A stretch of 64,000 bases of DNA from Muraenolepis orangiensis (taxonomy: Eukaryota; Chordata; Actinopteri; Gadiformes; Muraenolepididae). Each line of letters begins with the position of its first letter. Within the stretch, counting starts at the first letter, position 1. Location of the stretch: assembly GCA_027704905.1 (NCBI GenBank), contig CM051019.1, positions 21,655,495-21,719,494 on the forward strand, given 5' to 3'. A program made the position numbers and the translations under genes. This document shows positions 31,431 through 42,870 of this stretch, piece after piece. The notes under the pieces are model-generated. The model saw only the letters and a list, made by a program, of their open reading frames with translations, was not told where the DNA came from and ran no database searches.

Positions 31431-32209
31431 CTTTTGTTCCACCACCAGGCAGCAGGGTCATCAGATGTCATTGTTGGTGGCATGTCTTGGTACATCTTCA
31501 GCTCTCTGTCAGTCTGGTGCTGGGTGGACATGGTGCTGGATGATAAGATTTTCATCTTCAGGCTGTCTTCAGCAGCAAAAAGCTCCTCAAGCGGAGACAT
31601 TTTAGCCCTCTTGCTGCTGCAGGGAGGTGGCTGCTCCTTCTCTTCCTCACTCTCCTCTCCTTCTTCCTCCTCCTCCTCATTCTCTCCGAGTGAGAGACTG
31701 TGTTGTTACACCATGTTTACCACGGTCCTGTTCTGTTGGCTGTTCAGACTCAGTCAGCTTTCCTGCCATCATCTTCTCCTTGATCCGGTCCCAGACAGTG
31801 CTGTCCTCCACGTGGTGTTTGAAACGAGGGTCTAATGCAGTGGCCTCTTCAAGAAAGTTTCTGATGCCATCAGTTTGGTACCGCTTAGAAAGGTTTACCC
31901 AGATAGCCTGCTTAAGGTTGGACACAAACACTGTCTCCCTCTTCAACAGTGAAGTGCTTCTCGAGCTTTTGGAGAATTGGAAGGATCTGGCCAAGTTGGG
32001 CTCTTTTCGGAAGAAACACAGTGTGGATGTGTATAACACTCATCAGATGGATGAATTCCTCTGCCTTTCTAAAATCCTCATCGGTCAGTCGAGCAAGTTG
32101 GTCCCTCTCCATTGGCTTTCTCAGACGCTGATCCAAGCTGGCTGCTTGAATTGCAGGATATTGCTCAAAGAATCGTTCCAACATTAAGTAGAGGGAATTC
32201 CAACGAGTT
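31431..32209 (-). pseudogene. hAT-B transposase, middle piece
   Basis: From 32209 down: TRWNSLYLMLERFFEQYPAI, RLTDEDFRKAEEFIHLM, GQILPILQKLEKHFTVEEGD, NLSKRYQTDGIRNFLEEATA and LDPRFKHHVEDSTVWDRIKE, ending DPAAWWWNKRT at the Gypsy. The pieces lie in three frames. The last codons join in frame to TYPLLSEMAF at 26400 across the Gypsy insertion. Confidence 0.8.
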
Positions 32210-32360
32210 ATCAAAAGTATTAGTGTTGAGTGTGTGTGTGGAGACGGACAATAAAGTTCTCTTGTCTCATCTATATAAGAATATTCAGTTTTTATAAGAT
32301 ATATTAGGTTTTGTGCATTGTGTTAACATATTAAGGCCTTCAAAATGTACATAATGCACT

Positions 32361-33284
32361 AGTTTTTTTCAATTGCTAACACGCACTGTAGCTCACTCCA
32401 CGACAGACACAGGTTGGTTCTTTGAAACGGGCGTCTCTTCTTGTAGCCTCCCTTCTTCCGTTACGCCGTGAGAACTACAACCAATAACACATATATAGCA
32501 TAGCAAACACATTAGCATAGTATGCTACACATACAAATATATAAATGAAAATAGGACACGACGCCCACATGAAACATAAACAAATACCTCGTTGGCCGCT
32601 TGTCGTGAAAGGATATTAGAATCTTTAAAGTTCCTTTTCTGTATAACTTGATGACTAGATGAACAATGATAACTTTATCACGGACTGCAGCAGAGCTTCC
32701 ATAAAGACATCAATCAACCCACGTTGAGTTGGCCGGTGCATCAACAAAACCTGCAGTACCAGAGCATGAGCAAACATTAGTTCCTAGGCACGTTAAACAA
32801 CAAACACTGAGGCATATTGGTGTAACATATAAAACTAAACTGTATTAAATCATGCCATATTTTAACAATGTAATTTTACATGAAATAAAGTATTTATTTA
32901 TTGAACTTAACCATAAAATGAATTATGTTATTACCTTTAAATAAGGCAACTTTATTACATCATTTACACGCATTGTTCACTACAGAAGTCACTTTTTCAA
33001 AACTCTTCACACAGTCTGCATACCAACACGCATCTTGGCCAAACAGTTAATCTCACTTCCAAAACTCACTCAAACCACCAAAACACTTCATACTTGTCTC
33101 AAAATAGGTTTGTTCGTCCATAACACTAGCAACAGTTCTCACTCAGAAAGCATACATTGTCATTCATATCACACTGACCTACAAAACACTAACAACGGGG
33201 AGCATTACATAAATTATGAACTTTTATCTTTGAAGTTTGAATGATGTTTTTAATTTTAGAATAATTTTCATTATAGAATACGAT
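32361..33284. repeat. Left terminal region of IS630-type element B, with an unidentified interruption
   Basis: TAGTTTTTTTCAATTGC at 32361 is inverted at 43353-43373. Its continuation (ACACGCATTGTTCACTACAG..CACTTTTTCAAAACTC) appears only at 32966-33010, so about 570 bases of unknown sequence lie between. Rich in CAAAACACT-like motifs, as is the right end. Confidence 0.5.
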
Positions 33285-33670
33285 CTTAGTTTTTCTCAGT
33301 CGCTTTGGTGCATTTCTCATATCACTATTTACATTTGCACAACAGTTCAGATCTTGGTGCCACTTTCTGAGTGTCAAGACATCACTATACACTATTTGCA
33401 CAGCCATTTTCAATCTACAGTTACACATTGCTGTATTTAGTGAGGTAAATGAGTACAAGACACTGAATATGTATGTTTCACATTTTTACTGCATATGCTC
33501 TTTGCAATTCTAATTTGTTCACAGCATTGTGCAAAATAGAAATACAAACTAATTTACAACAAACATAAACACCCTTTGGGTAGAACTGTGCACAACTGTA
33601 AATAATATTGCAGTACATATTGGAACTGAATTAGAACATACAACATACACCGTACTGGAAGTCATTAATT

Positions 33671-34346
33671 CACATCCAGTCTATCTGGCCACATATTTTC
33701 ATCGACATCACAGCGAATATCATCCCTGGCAATGCAGCGAGGAAAGTATCTCCTCGAGTGGCGAATCCACCCTCTGCAGGACTGTGCTGTGATGTCATCA
33801 CATGCTGCATCCATGGCCTCTAGCAGGGCCATTTGGGTATGTGGATGCCGGTCGTATACCTTCCACCTCCAGGCAGAGAAAAACTCCTCTATTGGATTCA
33901 GGAATGGGGAGTAGGGAGGGAGATATTCCACCAGCATCCTTGCATGTGCTGCAAACCACTGTGTGACCAGATTTGCGTGGTGAAAACGCATACAACGTAC
34001 TTGATCAGATGGTCTCCATTTAGACCCCTCTCATTCTCAGGGATTATGTCCCTGTAAAGAGTGTCTAAAAAAAGTCAGCAGATGTTGTGTGTTGTATGGA
34101 CCAAGGCGGGGCATATGGGTGAGGACGCCGTTTTCTGAGATGGCTGCACACATTGTAATATTCCCTCCTCGTTGGCCTGGGACATCAATGGTTGCTCTCT
34201 GTCCAATGCCATTCCTTCCACGCCTTCTACCTTTTGCCAGATTGAAACCCGCCTCATCACATCAACATATATGAATGTGTGCAGCGATTCCCTGGCATCC
34301 AGCTCCAGTACACACGTTATCCCAGAGGAGAGAGAGAGAACAATTA
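33671..34346 (-). pseudogene. IS630-type (DDE_3) transposase A, C-terminal part
   Basis: From 34280 down: the YVDEAGFNLAK catalytic block is frame-broken near 34255, then GQRGGNITMCAAIS-type sequence, then ARMLVEYLPPYSPFLNPIEE and FFSAWRWKVYDRHPHTQ, CRGWIRHSRRYFPRCIARDD, ending MWPDRLDVN. LNPIEE carries the third catalytic acidic residue. Frameshifts are present. Confidence 0.8.
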
Positions 34347-34359
34347 TTAAAACTTTTCC

Positions 34360-37300
34360 ATCCATCCATCCATCCATCTTCTCCCGCTTATCCGAAATCG
34401 GGTCGCGGAGGTAGCAGCTCCAGCAGGGGACTCCAAACTTCCCTCTCCCTGGCAACATCGACTAGCTCTGACTGGGGGATCCCGAGGCGTTCCCAGGCCA
34501 GTGTGGAGATGTAATCACCCCACCTGTACCTCGGTCTGCCCCGTGGTCTCCTCCCAGTTGGATGTGCCTGGAAAACCTCCCTCGGGAGGCGACCAGGAAG
34601 CATCCTTACTAGATGCCCGAACCACCTCAACTGGCTCCTTTCTACGCGAAGGAGCAGCGGCTCTACTCCGAGTCTCTCACGAGTGACTGAGCTTCTCACC
34701 CTATCCCTCAGGGAGATACCAGCCACCCTCCTGAGGAAACTCATTTCGGCCGCTTGTATTCGCGATCTCGTCCTTTCGGTCATTACCCATTGCTCATGGC
34801 CATAGGTGAGGGTAGGAACGAAGACTGATCGGTAGATCGAGAGCTTTGCCTTCTGGCTCAGCTCTCTTTTGGTTACAACGGTGCGCCAAAGTGCACCCAA
34901 TACCGCTCCCGCTGCACCTATTCTGTCAATCTCACGCTCCATCCTCCCCTCACTCGAGAACAAGACCCCGAGATACTTGAACTCCTTCACTTGGGATAAG
35001 GACTCCCTCCCTACTTGGAGTAGACAATCCACCGGTTTCCTGCTAAGAACCATGGCCTCAGATTTGGAGGTGCTGATCCTCATCCCAGCCGCTTCACATT
35101 CTGCTGCAAACCGATCCAGTGAGTGCTGAAGGTCACATACTGATGACGCAAACAGGACCACATCATCTGCAAACAGCAGTGATTCAATCCTGAGCCCACC
35201 ATACTGAAACCCCTCCCCTCCATGACTACGCCTTGAAATCCTGTCCATGAAAATCACAAACAGGATGGGTGACAAAGCGCAGCCCTGGCGGAGGCCAACA
35301 CCCACTGAGAACAGGCCTGACTTTGTACCGAGAATCCGGACACAGCTCTTGCTTTGGGAGTAGAGAGATTGGATGGCCCTCAACAATGACCCCCGCACCC
35401 CATACTCCCGCAGCACCCCCCACAGTATTTCCCGAGGGACCCGATCATATGCCTTCTCCAAATCTACAAAACACATGTAGACCGGATGGGCATACTCCCA
35501 AGCCCCCTCCAGGATCCTTGCAAGAGTGAAAAGCTGGTCCGTTGTTCCACGACCAGGGCGGAATCCGCATTGTTCCTCTTCAATCTGAGGTTCGACTATC
35601 GGCCGAACCCTCCTTTCCAGCACCTTGGAGTAGACTTTCCCAGGGAGGCTGAGTAATGTGATACCCCTGTAATTGGCACACACCCTCTGGTCACCCTTTT
35701 TGAACAGGGGTACCACCACCCCCGTTTGCCACTCCTCAGGCACTGTCCCAGACTTCCACGCAATGTTGAAAAGACGTGTCATCCATGACAGCCCCTCAAC
35801 ACCCAGAGCCTTTAGCATTTCTGGACGGATCTCATCAACCCCTGGGGCTTTGCCACTGCGGAGTTGTTTGACTACCGCAGTGACTTCCTCCAGGGAGATT
35901 GATGTTTGCCGTCCTTCATCCTCCAGCTCTGTCTCTACCATTGAGGGTGTAGTTGGGTTAAGAAGTTCCACAAAGTGTTCTTTCCACCGCCCGATCACCT
36001 CCTCAGTTGAGGTCAGCAATGTCCCACCCTTACTGTACACAGCTTGGATGGACCCACGCTTCCCCCTCCTGAGGCGCCGGATTGTTTGCCAGAAACGCTT
36101 TGGTGCCGACTGAAAGTCCTTCTCCATGGCTTCTCCGAATTCCTCCCACACCCGCTGCTTTGCCTCCGCTACAGCCGAGGCTGCCGTCCTCTTGGCCTGT
36201 CGATACCTCGCAACCGAGTCCGGAGTCTCACAGGCTAACATAGCCCGGAAGGCCTCCTTCTTCAGCCGGACGGCTTCCCTGACCACCTGTGTCCACCACG
36301 AAGTCCAAGGGTTGCCGCCCCTTGAGGCACCAATGACCTTGAGGCCACAACTCTCAACCGCAGCTTCGGCAATAGAAGCTTTGAACAAAGACCACTCTGG
36401 CTCAATGCCCCCAGCCTCCACAGAGATGCCCGAAAAATTCCGCCGGAGGTGTGAGTTGAAGGTCTCCCGGACAGGGGCATCCACCAGACGTTCCCAGTTC
36501 ACCCGCACTACACGTTTGGGCTTACCAGGTCTGTCCAGAGGCTTCCCCCGCCATCTTACCCAACTCACCACCAGATGGTGATCGGTTGACAGCTCTGCCC
36601 CTCTCTTCACCCGAGTGTCCAAAACATGCGGCCTCAGGCCAGATGATACGATAACAAAATCGATCATTGACCTTCGGCCTAAGGTGCTCTGGTACCATGT
36701 ACACTTATGAGCATCCTTATGTTTGAACATGGTGTTTGTTATGGCCAATCCATGACTAGCACAGAAATCCAATAACAAAACCCCACTCCGGTTCAGATCA
36801 GGTAGGCCGTTCATCCCCAACACGCCCCTCCAAGTTTCCCCATCGTTACCCACGTGTGCGTTGAAGTCTCCCAGGAGGACTATAGAGTCCCCTTCAGGAG
36901 CCCCATGCAGGACTCCATCCAGGGTGTGCAAGAAGGCGGGATATTCCGAACTGTTGTTTGGTGCATAGGCACAAACGACAGTCAGAGTTTTCCCTCCCAT
37001 GACCCTAAGGCGTAGGGAGGCGACCCTCTCGTCCACCGGGGTAAACTCCAACAAAGCGGCACTCAGCCGGGGACTTGTGAGTATCCCCACACCCGCCCGG
37101 CGCCTCACACCCTGAGCAACTCCAGAGAAAGAAAGAGTCCAACCCCTATCCAGGAGTTTAGTTCCAGAGCCAGTGCTGTGCGTAGAGGTAAGCCCCACCA
37201 GATCTAATTGGTAGCGCTCCACCTCCCGCACCAGCTCAGGCTCCTTCCCCCCCAGAGAAGTGACATTCCACGTCCCCAAAGCCAGTCTGTTGGCTGGGTT

Positions 37301-37721
37301 TGGTCCGTCGATGCCCCCTGCCTTCACTGCCGCCTAACTGGCAGTGCACCCGACCCCAGTGGTTCTTCCCGTAGGTGGTGGGTCCGCGGGAAGGAGAAAT
37401 GGCCACGTTGCTTTTTCGGGCAATGCCCGACCGGGCTCCGTGGCTAACCCGGCCACCAGGCGCTCGCTTACGGGCCCTCTTTCCAGGCCTAGCTCCGGAA
37501 AGGGGCCCCGGGCTTCCTCCGGGCAGGGTATCCTCAATTCTCATTTTTTTGTCCATTGAAGTCTTTGAACCATTCTTAGTCTGGCCCCTCCCCTGAGACC
37601 AATCTGCCATGGGAGACCCTACCAGGAGCACTAGGCTCCAGACAACACAGCTCTCAGGTTCACAGGGACACCCAAACCTCTCCACCACGATAAGGTGATG
37701 GTTCCCGGAGAGGCAAAAACT
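34360..37721 (-). mobile_element. Full-length Rex3 (RTE) LINE with 13-bp target duplication
   Basis: TTAAAACTTTTCC flanks the element at 34347-34359 and 37722-37734. The 3' end on the minus strand is a (GGAT)n tail, typical of Rex3. The 5' part includes the leader 'ACCTTATCGTGGTGGAGAGG' common to fish copies. Length 3362 bases. A truncated copy is at 46663-47650. Confidence 0.9.
34388..37327 (-). CDS. Rex3 endonuclease/reverse transcriptase polyprotein, intact frame
   Basis: 979 codons without a stop. N-terminal apurinic-type endonuclease: LALGTWNVTSLGGKEPELVR, IVLLGDFNAHVGNDGETW, SMIDFVIVSSGLRPHVLDTR, LSTDHHLVVSWVRW. Reverse transcriptase: RSGKAPGVDEIRPEMLKALG, ANYRGITLLSLPGKVYSKVL, CGFRPGRGTTDQLFTLARIL, MCFVDLEKAYDRVPREILWG, GLRQGCALSPILFVIFMDRI, ESLLFADDVVLFASS (catalytic FADD), FKYLGVLFSSEGRMEREIDR. 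Compared with the 46.7 kb copy it lacks one arginine codon after EIDR. The 5' leader has further open frames that may extend the N-terminus. It could still be functional. Confidence 0.92.
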   Translation of the reverse strand: MKAGGIDGPNPANRLALGTWNVTSLGGKEPELVREVERYQLDLVGLTSTHSTGSGTKLLDRGWTLSFSGVAQGVRRRAGVGILTSPRLSAALLEFTPVDERVASLRLRVMGGKTLTVVCAYAPNNSSEYPAFLHTLDGVLHGAPEGDSIVLLGDFNAHVGNDGETWRGVLGMNGLPDLNRSGVLLLDFCASHGLAITNTMFKHKDAHKCTWYQSTLGRRSMIDFVIVSSGLRPHVLDTRVKRGAELSTDHHLVVSWVRWRGKPLDRPGKPKRVVRVNWERLVDAPVRETFNSHLRRNFSGISVEAGGIEPEWSLFKASIAEAAVESCGLKVIGASRGGNPWTSWWTQVVREAVRLKKEAFRAMLACETPDSVARYRQAKRTAASAVAEAKQRVWEEFGEAMEKDFQSAPKRFWQTIRRLRRGKRGSIQAVYSKGGTLLTSTEEVIGRWKEHFVELLNPTTPSMVETELEDEGRQTSISLEEVTAVVKQLRSGKAPGVDEIRPEMLKALGVEGLSWMTRLFNIAWKSGTVPEEWQTGVVVPLFKKGDQRVCANYRGITLLSLPGKVYSKVLERRVRPIVEPQIEEEQCGFRPGRGTTDQLFTLARILEGAWEYAHPVYMCFVDLEKAYDRVPREILWGVLREYGVRGSLLRAIQSLYSQSKSCVRILGTKSGLFSVGVGLRQGCALSPILFVIFMDRISRRSHGGEGFQYGGLRIESLLFADDVVLFASSVCDLQHSLDRFAAECEAAGMRISTSKSEAMVLSRKPVDCLLQVGRESLSQVKEFKYLGVLFSSEGRMEREIDRIGAAGAVLGALWRTVVTKRELSQKAKLSIYRSVFVPTLTYGHEQWVMTERTRSRIQAAEMSFLRRVAGISLRDRVRSSVTRERLGVEPLLLRVERSQLRWFGHLVRMLPGRLPREVFQAHPTGRRPRGRPRYRWGDYISTLAWERLGIPQSELVDVAREREVWSPLLELLPPRPDFG

Positions 37722-37734
37722 TTAAAACTTTTCC

Positions 37735-38783
37735 TGTGTAACATAATGCATTTTGGACAACATATTGTACAGTATGAACTGTCATGTAAGTGTACTGCAT
37801 GGCCCTACACAAAGTAACCAGTTTACAGCACTGAACATTAGAGTATGCATAGAACACATCCATGTTTTACCTGTACATACTGGTGACGGGTCTCCTTCAC
37901 TGTCGCTGTTCCGGTCAATGGAACTCTACAATTGTTTCATGCATATCTCATTTCTCCTGAGCACTCTGTCAATTGTAGAGATTGAAACGGATTCAATATT
38001 GCCAAAGAATATTGTCATCCTCTATAACAGCGCTTTGGATCTCTCTCAACCTTATGGCATTGTTTGCAATCACCATTGCACAAATGGCTTCCTTTTGTTG
38101 TGGAGTAAAAAGGGGCCCTCTTCCACCTCTGCGAGGTTGTCGTGCAATCCTATGTGGTGAAGAGTAAAATGACAGTAATGTACAGTAAACATGATATATA
38201 CTACTTTACACGTAACCCATATTACTGTAGTGTACAATAACAGTGCTTCCCACTTGTAAAATGCTGCAGTACAGTGCCATAATGAAAATCTTTACTGTAA
38301 CACTACAATGCAGTACAATACAGTAAATCTTTACTGTAACACTACAATACAGTACAATACAGTAAATCTTTACTGTAACACTACAATGCAGTAAATCTGT
38401 GCTGCAGTAAAGGTGGAAGTCTAAAAAGTTCTTGTCCCACTGTAAGCTTCATGTTTGACACAATGGCAGTAGTGCAGTGCAGATTGTTTAGTGCTGAATT
38501 ATTGTCCAATATACACACCTGTTCTCCCGACGAAATGTTTGAATAATTGAATTAGTGGTTTTCCCAACATTTGGCTGCACCCTTCGACCAGCCTCAGCCA
38601 TTGTGAGGCCATGATTGACAACATGGTCCACAAGTGTAGCCCTAATTTCATCAGGAAACCGCTTATGTACTTGGCCTCTTCTTCCTCTGTTTTGTCCCCT
38701 TCCCCTTCCTCCCCGCATCCTCGCCCCTCTTCCACGATGATGACCTTCCACTTCTGTGTCACAGTATTGTCGAAATGGTACAC
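37735..38783 (-). pseudogene. IS630-type transposase A, N-terminal part
   Basis: 38520-38755 reads KRFPDEIRATLVDHVVNHGL and TMAEAGRRVQPNV, a helix-turn-helix, after a Gly/Arg-rich start (MEGHHRGRGARMRGGRGRGQ). A splice-donor-like GT follows RRENR at about 38520. 37877-38160 reads IARQPRRGGR, FTPQQKEAICAMVI-type sequence. Same arrangement as element B. Confidence 0.65.
38289..38400. repeat. 39-bp tandem repeat
   Basis: About 2.7 copies of a unit beginning TTTACTGTAACACTACAAT and rich in ACAGTA, within element A's presumed intron. Confidence 0.9.
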
Positions 38784-39329
38784 ACTATGTCCTGCTCGGT
38801 TCAGATATGCTTGTCAATTGAGGGTTCATGGGATTCAGCTCTGAGTGACTGTGGAGAAGTGGCTTATCATTGGTTACAACTAATGCTTCACACACACTTC
38901 CTCATCAGTGAAAGCTGAGGTTCACCTGAGATTAATTGTTCAATTTAGGGAGACCTTTTCAGGGAAGAAATTATAAAGAAATTAGCTTGACAGATTTTGA
39001 CAACTAGTTCAACATATTTGTATGTAATGACTCAAGCAATGAAATGAGGACTATTAGTTTTATAGGGAATGACTATTCAGCAGTCATAAGTATAGTTAAT
39101 TTTGACTGACATGACATAAGCAAATTATGTTATAAAACAGCAGAGAATTGTATGAAAGCAATTAATGCATGTCCAAAAGCATTTGCTTTGAGGAATGAGA
39201 AACTGCTACTATGATGTGCACAAATGACTAAATGTTGTGGAGGTTGAACTAACAGTTATGAGAACTTTAATTCTGATCAGAGAAATGCCCCAAAGCAATT
39301 GAGAAACTGTAATAATATAATACATATAG

Positions 39330-39702
39330 CCTACCTTGATTAGTGTTCCCCTGGTTAACAGCAGCTCCATGCTTGGCAGTGAAGTGCCTAATCATGGAGG
39401 AAGTATTCCCATGATACTTCAGCTGAACACACCAAGCACCGGACCTGTAGAAAAAGCCATTTGTAAATAAAAATGCAATTTGAGTGTATAAAGCTATAGC
39501 CTAATGGCTACACTAATCATATACATAATTGTACTGTAATATAGACCATAGCTATAGTACTGTACTGACGGTTACTGTTGTATATGTAACTTTACTTTTC
39601 CTACGTTACATATTAAACAGCCAGCACACCTACCTTATCAGGAGTGATCAGATTGAAGTGTTCCCACATGTCAGAACGACCTCTCTTCCTGGCTGGCTCC
39701 AT
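39330..39702 (-). pseudogene. BED zinc-finger remnant in two exon-like pieces
   Basis: 39640-39702 reads MEPARKRGRSDMWEHFNLIT PDK-like sequence and 39330-39446 reads GAWCVQLKYHGNTSSMIRHF, TAKHGAAVNQGN, with a spacer bounded by CTTAC/GT-type borders. It resembles the N-terminus of ZBED-type hAT proteins; no transposase follows. Confidence 0.55.
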
Positions 39703-39989
39703 AAATGATCCAATACAAACGCAATACCAACAACTCAACAGCAGCAATAACATACCGACTACGACAACCCACCAATTGTGCATTGTTTAGCGCGGTTATA
39801 AAGGGTTGAGGCGCTCAAATGCAAAACTGTTTCAACCTGTCACCTGTCAGAATCGAGAATCACCTTATTGCACCACGAACCAACCATGTGATTCATTCAG
39901 GCAACGAATCAGTCGCTGCTTCGGACGTCATATGTCACGTGATTTATTTATTTTTCGCACCAAAGCAAGCTTTAAAGCAGTGCTTCTAT

Positions 39990-40440
39990 GAAATTGTAGT
40001 TCAGGGTTTGGAGCATGTACCGACGCTTCAGTGTCGCACTGCCATCACTAGTTGGAGAGATACAATCTTCTGTGTTACTGCATTTTACTGCAGCAACCCT
40101 GCACACTTACTCCTCAGAATGGACTGTTTAACAAGTCACTCAATTACAGTTTTATCTATGGGACCGTGTCATTTCAGTTTGAGCAGCCCCGAGCAAAAGC
40201 AATGGTGTGTTGGAGGGTGTTGTTTTTACATGTCCCAAGGAAGGTCTTTATATGTTGACATCCATTGACACACTTATTTGAATTTAAAAACCAACACTGA
40301 ACAGTTAATGAGTGTGTGGGTTGGAGTTGGAATACAGTTCTTGATATTGTAATATAAGTCCTGATTGAAATGTCTTTTCAGCAATTTTTTACATGTGTTA
40401 ATATTTAGGTTAATCTAATTCTCATTTAGATTTATAGTAT
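39990..40440. other. No feature recognised
   Basis: Intermediate sequence with only chance frames. Confidence 0.4.
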
Positions 40441-40783
40441 AGCTTTGGTTTGCTTGGTATTGGTTTGCTTGTCCTGGTAAGCTAACTTGGTAATATAAGT
40501 TGAACAAACAAAGTTTTACATGTTGAGCCAACTTGATAGACATAAACTTGATCAAATAAGTTTAACCAACATCTTTTTAAGTTATCTTAACTAATATTTT
40601 CTAGTCCAAATAACTTGACACATGAAGTTGTGTCAACAGACTACAAGTTGTATCAACTAATTTATTGAAGTGTAATCAACTTGACACTAAATGTTGAATC
40701 AACTTGACTAAACTTAACTCAGTCAAAGCAACAAGATGACTTGACTTAGTCAAGTTGAGTCAACAAATCATTTTTAACAGTGT
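40440..40783. repeat. AAGTTGA-rich repeat with CACTG-type end
   Basis: Many degenerate AACTTGA/TCAAGTT motifs in both orientations, ending TTTTTAACAGTG at 40783. The same composition forms the ends of the CACTG element at 46152 and 52451; this is probably a MITE of that group. Confidence 0.6.
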
Positions 40784-41160
40784 AGCGGTTCAACTTGATG
40801 AAGGCTACAGGATAGGGATCTGTCAACACAATGAGGAGGTGGACAAAAACACATCCTGTCTAAAAGAATAGACTGAAGTTCTGTGGTGCCTTTGAGCTGG
40901 CCTTGCGTGGCCATGATGAAAGTGATGGACAGAAGGGTGACATTTCAATACAAAAAGTAATTGTATATAATGTAATTAACAATATGTAATTGTAAATAAA
41001 AAAATGGTATAGCCCCCCCTGGTGAAAAATGCACCAGCCGCCACTGGAATGATTGTATATTGAAACAAGAATGAATCAGCAATGGAACAATTTGCTTCGG
41101 TTCCTTTTTTTTTCATGTCTTTACATAGTGATTTACAGTACTTTATGCATCACATTCACT

Positions 41161-42155
41161 CCCTGTCTTCTGCATTTGGCCACATGTTTTCATCCACATC
41201 ACACCTTATATCCTCTCTGGCAATGCACCTTGGGAAGAATCTCTTTGAATGTCTGATCCAACCCTGGCAGGCTTCAGGAGAAACATCTCTACACCCTGCA
41301 TTCATTGCATCCAGCAAGGACAGCTGGTCATGTGAGGAGTGGTCATACACTTTCCACCTCCACGTGGAGAAAAACTCCCCTATGGGGTTCAGGAAGGGGG
41401 AGTATGGAGGCAAGAAAAGGGTGAACATCCTGGGATGTGCAGCAAACTAGTCAGTGACTGCATTAGAGTGGTGGAACGCCACATTATCCCACACAACAAC
41501 AAATGTATTCCTTGCCCTTGGACCTCTCGCACCTACTGGCACAAGGTGATTATGGAGGTTGTCTAAGAAAGAAATTAGCCTCTCTGTATTATAGGTGTCG
41601 TGACTAATCCGCCTTCTCCTCCTTTTAGTCACTCGAGGTTTGATGAGGAGTCGCCGACGCACACATTGTCCATAAATGCATGCATTTATTTTCTTCAGAC
41701 TCCGGGGTTGACTTTTCCATAACCTCAACCGTAAAACAAATACAGGATCTGTGCGGTTCTAAACGTGCGATACAATGTATGTGTGGTTGGAAAACTATAA
41801 GCTCTCCACCATCTAACCTGGCTTCCAAACATTTCCTTACCCCTATATACCGGGGTGGGACTAATCATGCTAATTGCCCCTGCTCAGGCACAAGTCCCAG
41901 GTGCAATCAATCAAGGGCCACAGGTTGCTGATTATGGCTCCCACAATAGGGTCCTATCAGAGGTTTGTGCAAAAGCAAGCCATCACTGGAGAGGGCTGCA
42001 CACATGATTATATTTGCTCCTCTCTGGCCTGGAACATTCACAGTGGTCCGCTGCCCAATGACTTTTCTTCCTCTCCCTCTCGTTTTTGCCAGGTTAAATC
42101 CAGCTTCATCCAGAAAGAGAAATAAATGTGGATTTGGTCTGGCCTCAATCTCCAT
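41161..42155 (-). pseudogene. IS630-type (DDE_3) transposase B, catalytic exon split by a solo LTR
   Basis: 42110-42155 gives LFLFLDEAGFNLAK (first aspartate); then GQRTTVNVPGQRGANIIMCA; after the LTR, ERLISFLDNLHNHLVP, FVVVWDNVAFHHSNAVTD (second aspartate), a stop, LPPYSPFLNPIGEFFSTWRW, where the third acidic block reads IGEFF rather than IEEFF. Ends DVDENMWPNAEDRE. Confidence 0.8.
41596..41945 (-). mobile_element. Solo LTR with perfect 5-bp target duplication
   Basis: ATAGG flanks it at 41591-41595 and 41946-41950. On the minus strand it begins TGTGGGAGCC and ends GTCACGACA, with a TATATAGGGG box and AATAAA in the right order for an LTR. 350 bases. The transposase reading resumes across it. 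Confidence 0.88.
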
Positions 42156-42254
42156 TACCGTCTAAAATGAAATAAAACCACAGTTTTAGTACAGCACGTT
42201 ATGCATAGCTATGTATGTATTCTGCTTAGTTTTTGAACAAACATCTGACCTGGA

Positions 42255-42870
42255 CATATTGATAACGGATCTCTTTTACCCGCTCTCCATTCCTTTCAAA
42301 CGGTACAGTGTATAACTGCTTCATCCTTATCTTATGTTTATCCAGGACTCTGGCAATTGTTGTAATGCTGACCGTGTTGACATTGGCAAAAGTCACATTG
42401 TCTGCCAGCACTCGGTCCCGAATTTGTCTAAGTTTAATAGCATTGTTAGCAATGACCATATCAATGATGGCAGTCTCCTGGGCATCTGAAAAAAATCTGC
42501 CTCTCCCTCCTGTAGGAGGCAATCTTTGAATCCTACATATAGTAATACACAGTAAAACACAAAACAATCAATATAATTGAAAAATGTAGGGATGTAAAAT
42601 ATAAACAGTGTACTGTACTGTAAAATGTAGTTCAATAGTTGAAGGATGCATGTCTCACCTGTTTTCCCGGAAAATTCTCAATATGGACGCAACTGTTGAA
42701 CGTGGCAGGTTTGGCTGCACCCTTAAACCGGCCTCTCTCAAAGATAGTCCATGATTTACCACATGATCAATAACTGTGGCCCTTATGTCATCAGAGACCA
42801 CAGCTCTTGGTCTTTCTCTTATTCTTCCCCTCCCTCTCTCTTCCTCTCCCTCTCATGTCTCCACCAACCT
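42255..42870 (-). pseudogene. IS630-type transposase B, N-terminal exons
   Basis: 42656-42870: MDQAGQVGG, an Arg/Glu-rich run, then DDIRATVIDHVVNHGLSLRE and LPRSTVASILRIFREN before GTGAGA. 42255-42530: GRFFSDAQETAIIDMVIANN, VNTVSITTIARVLDKHKIRM and KQLYTVPFERNGERVKEIRY. This is the usual two helix-turn-helix arrangement ahead of DDE_3. Confidence 0.7.

Larger units (their letters stand above)
33285..39322 (-). mobile_element. IS630/Tc1-type transposon A, split by Rex3
   Basis: Left end AGTTTTTCTCAGTCGCTTTGG and GCATTTCTC at 33285; inverted right end CCCAAAGCAATTGAGAAAC at 39303-39321 preceded by GAGAAATGCC. TA-rich flanks fit this superfamily. Transposase on the minus strand; Rex3 inserted at 34360-37721. 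Confidence 0.7.

Noticed and set aside
39819..40268. 149-codon plus-strand frame
   Set aside because: No recognisable domain, no homologous copy in the window, AT-rich repeat surroundings.
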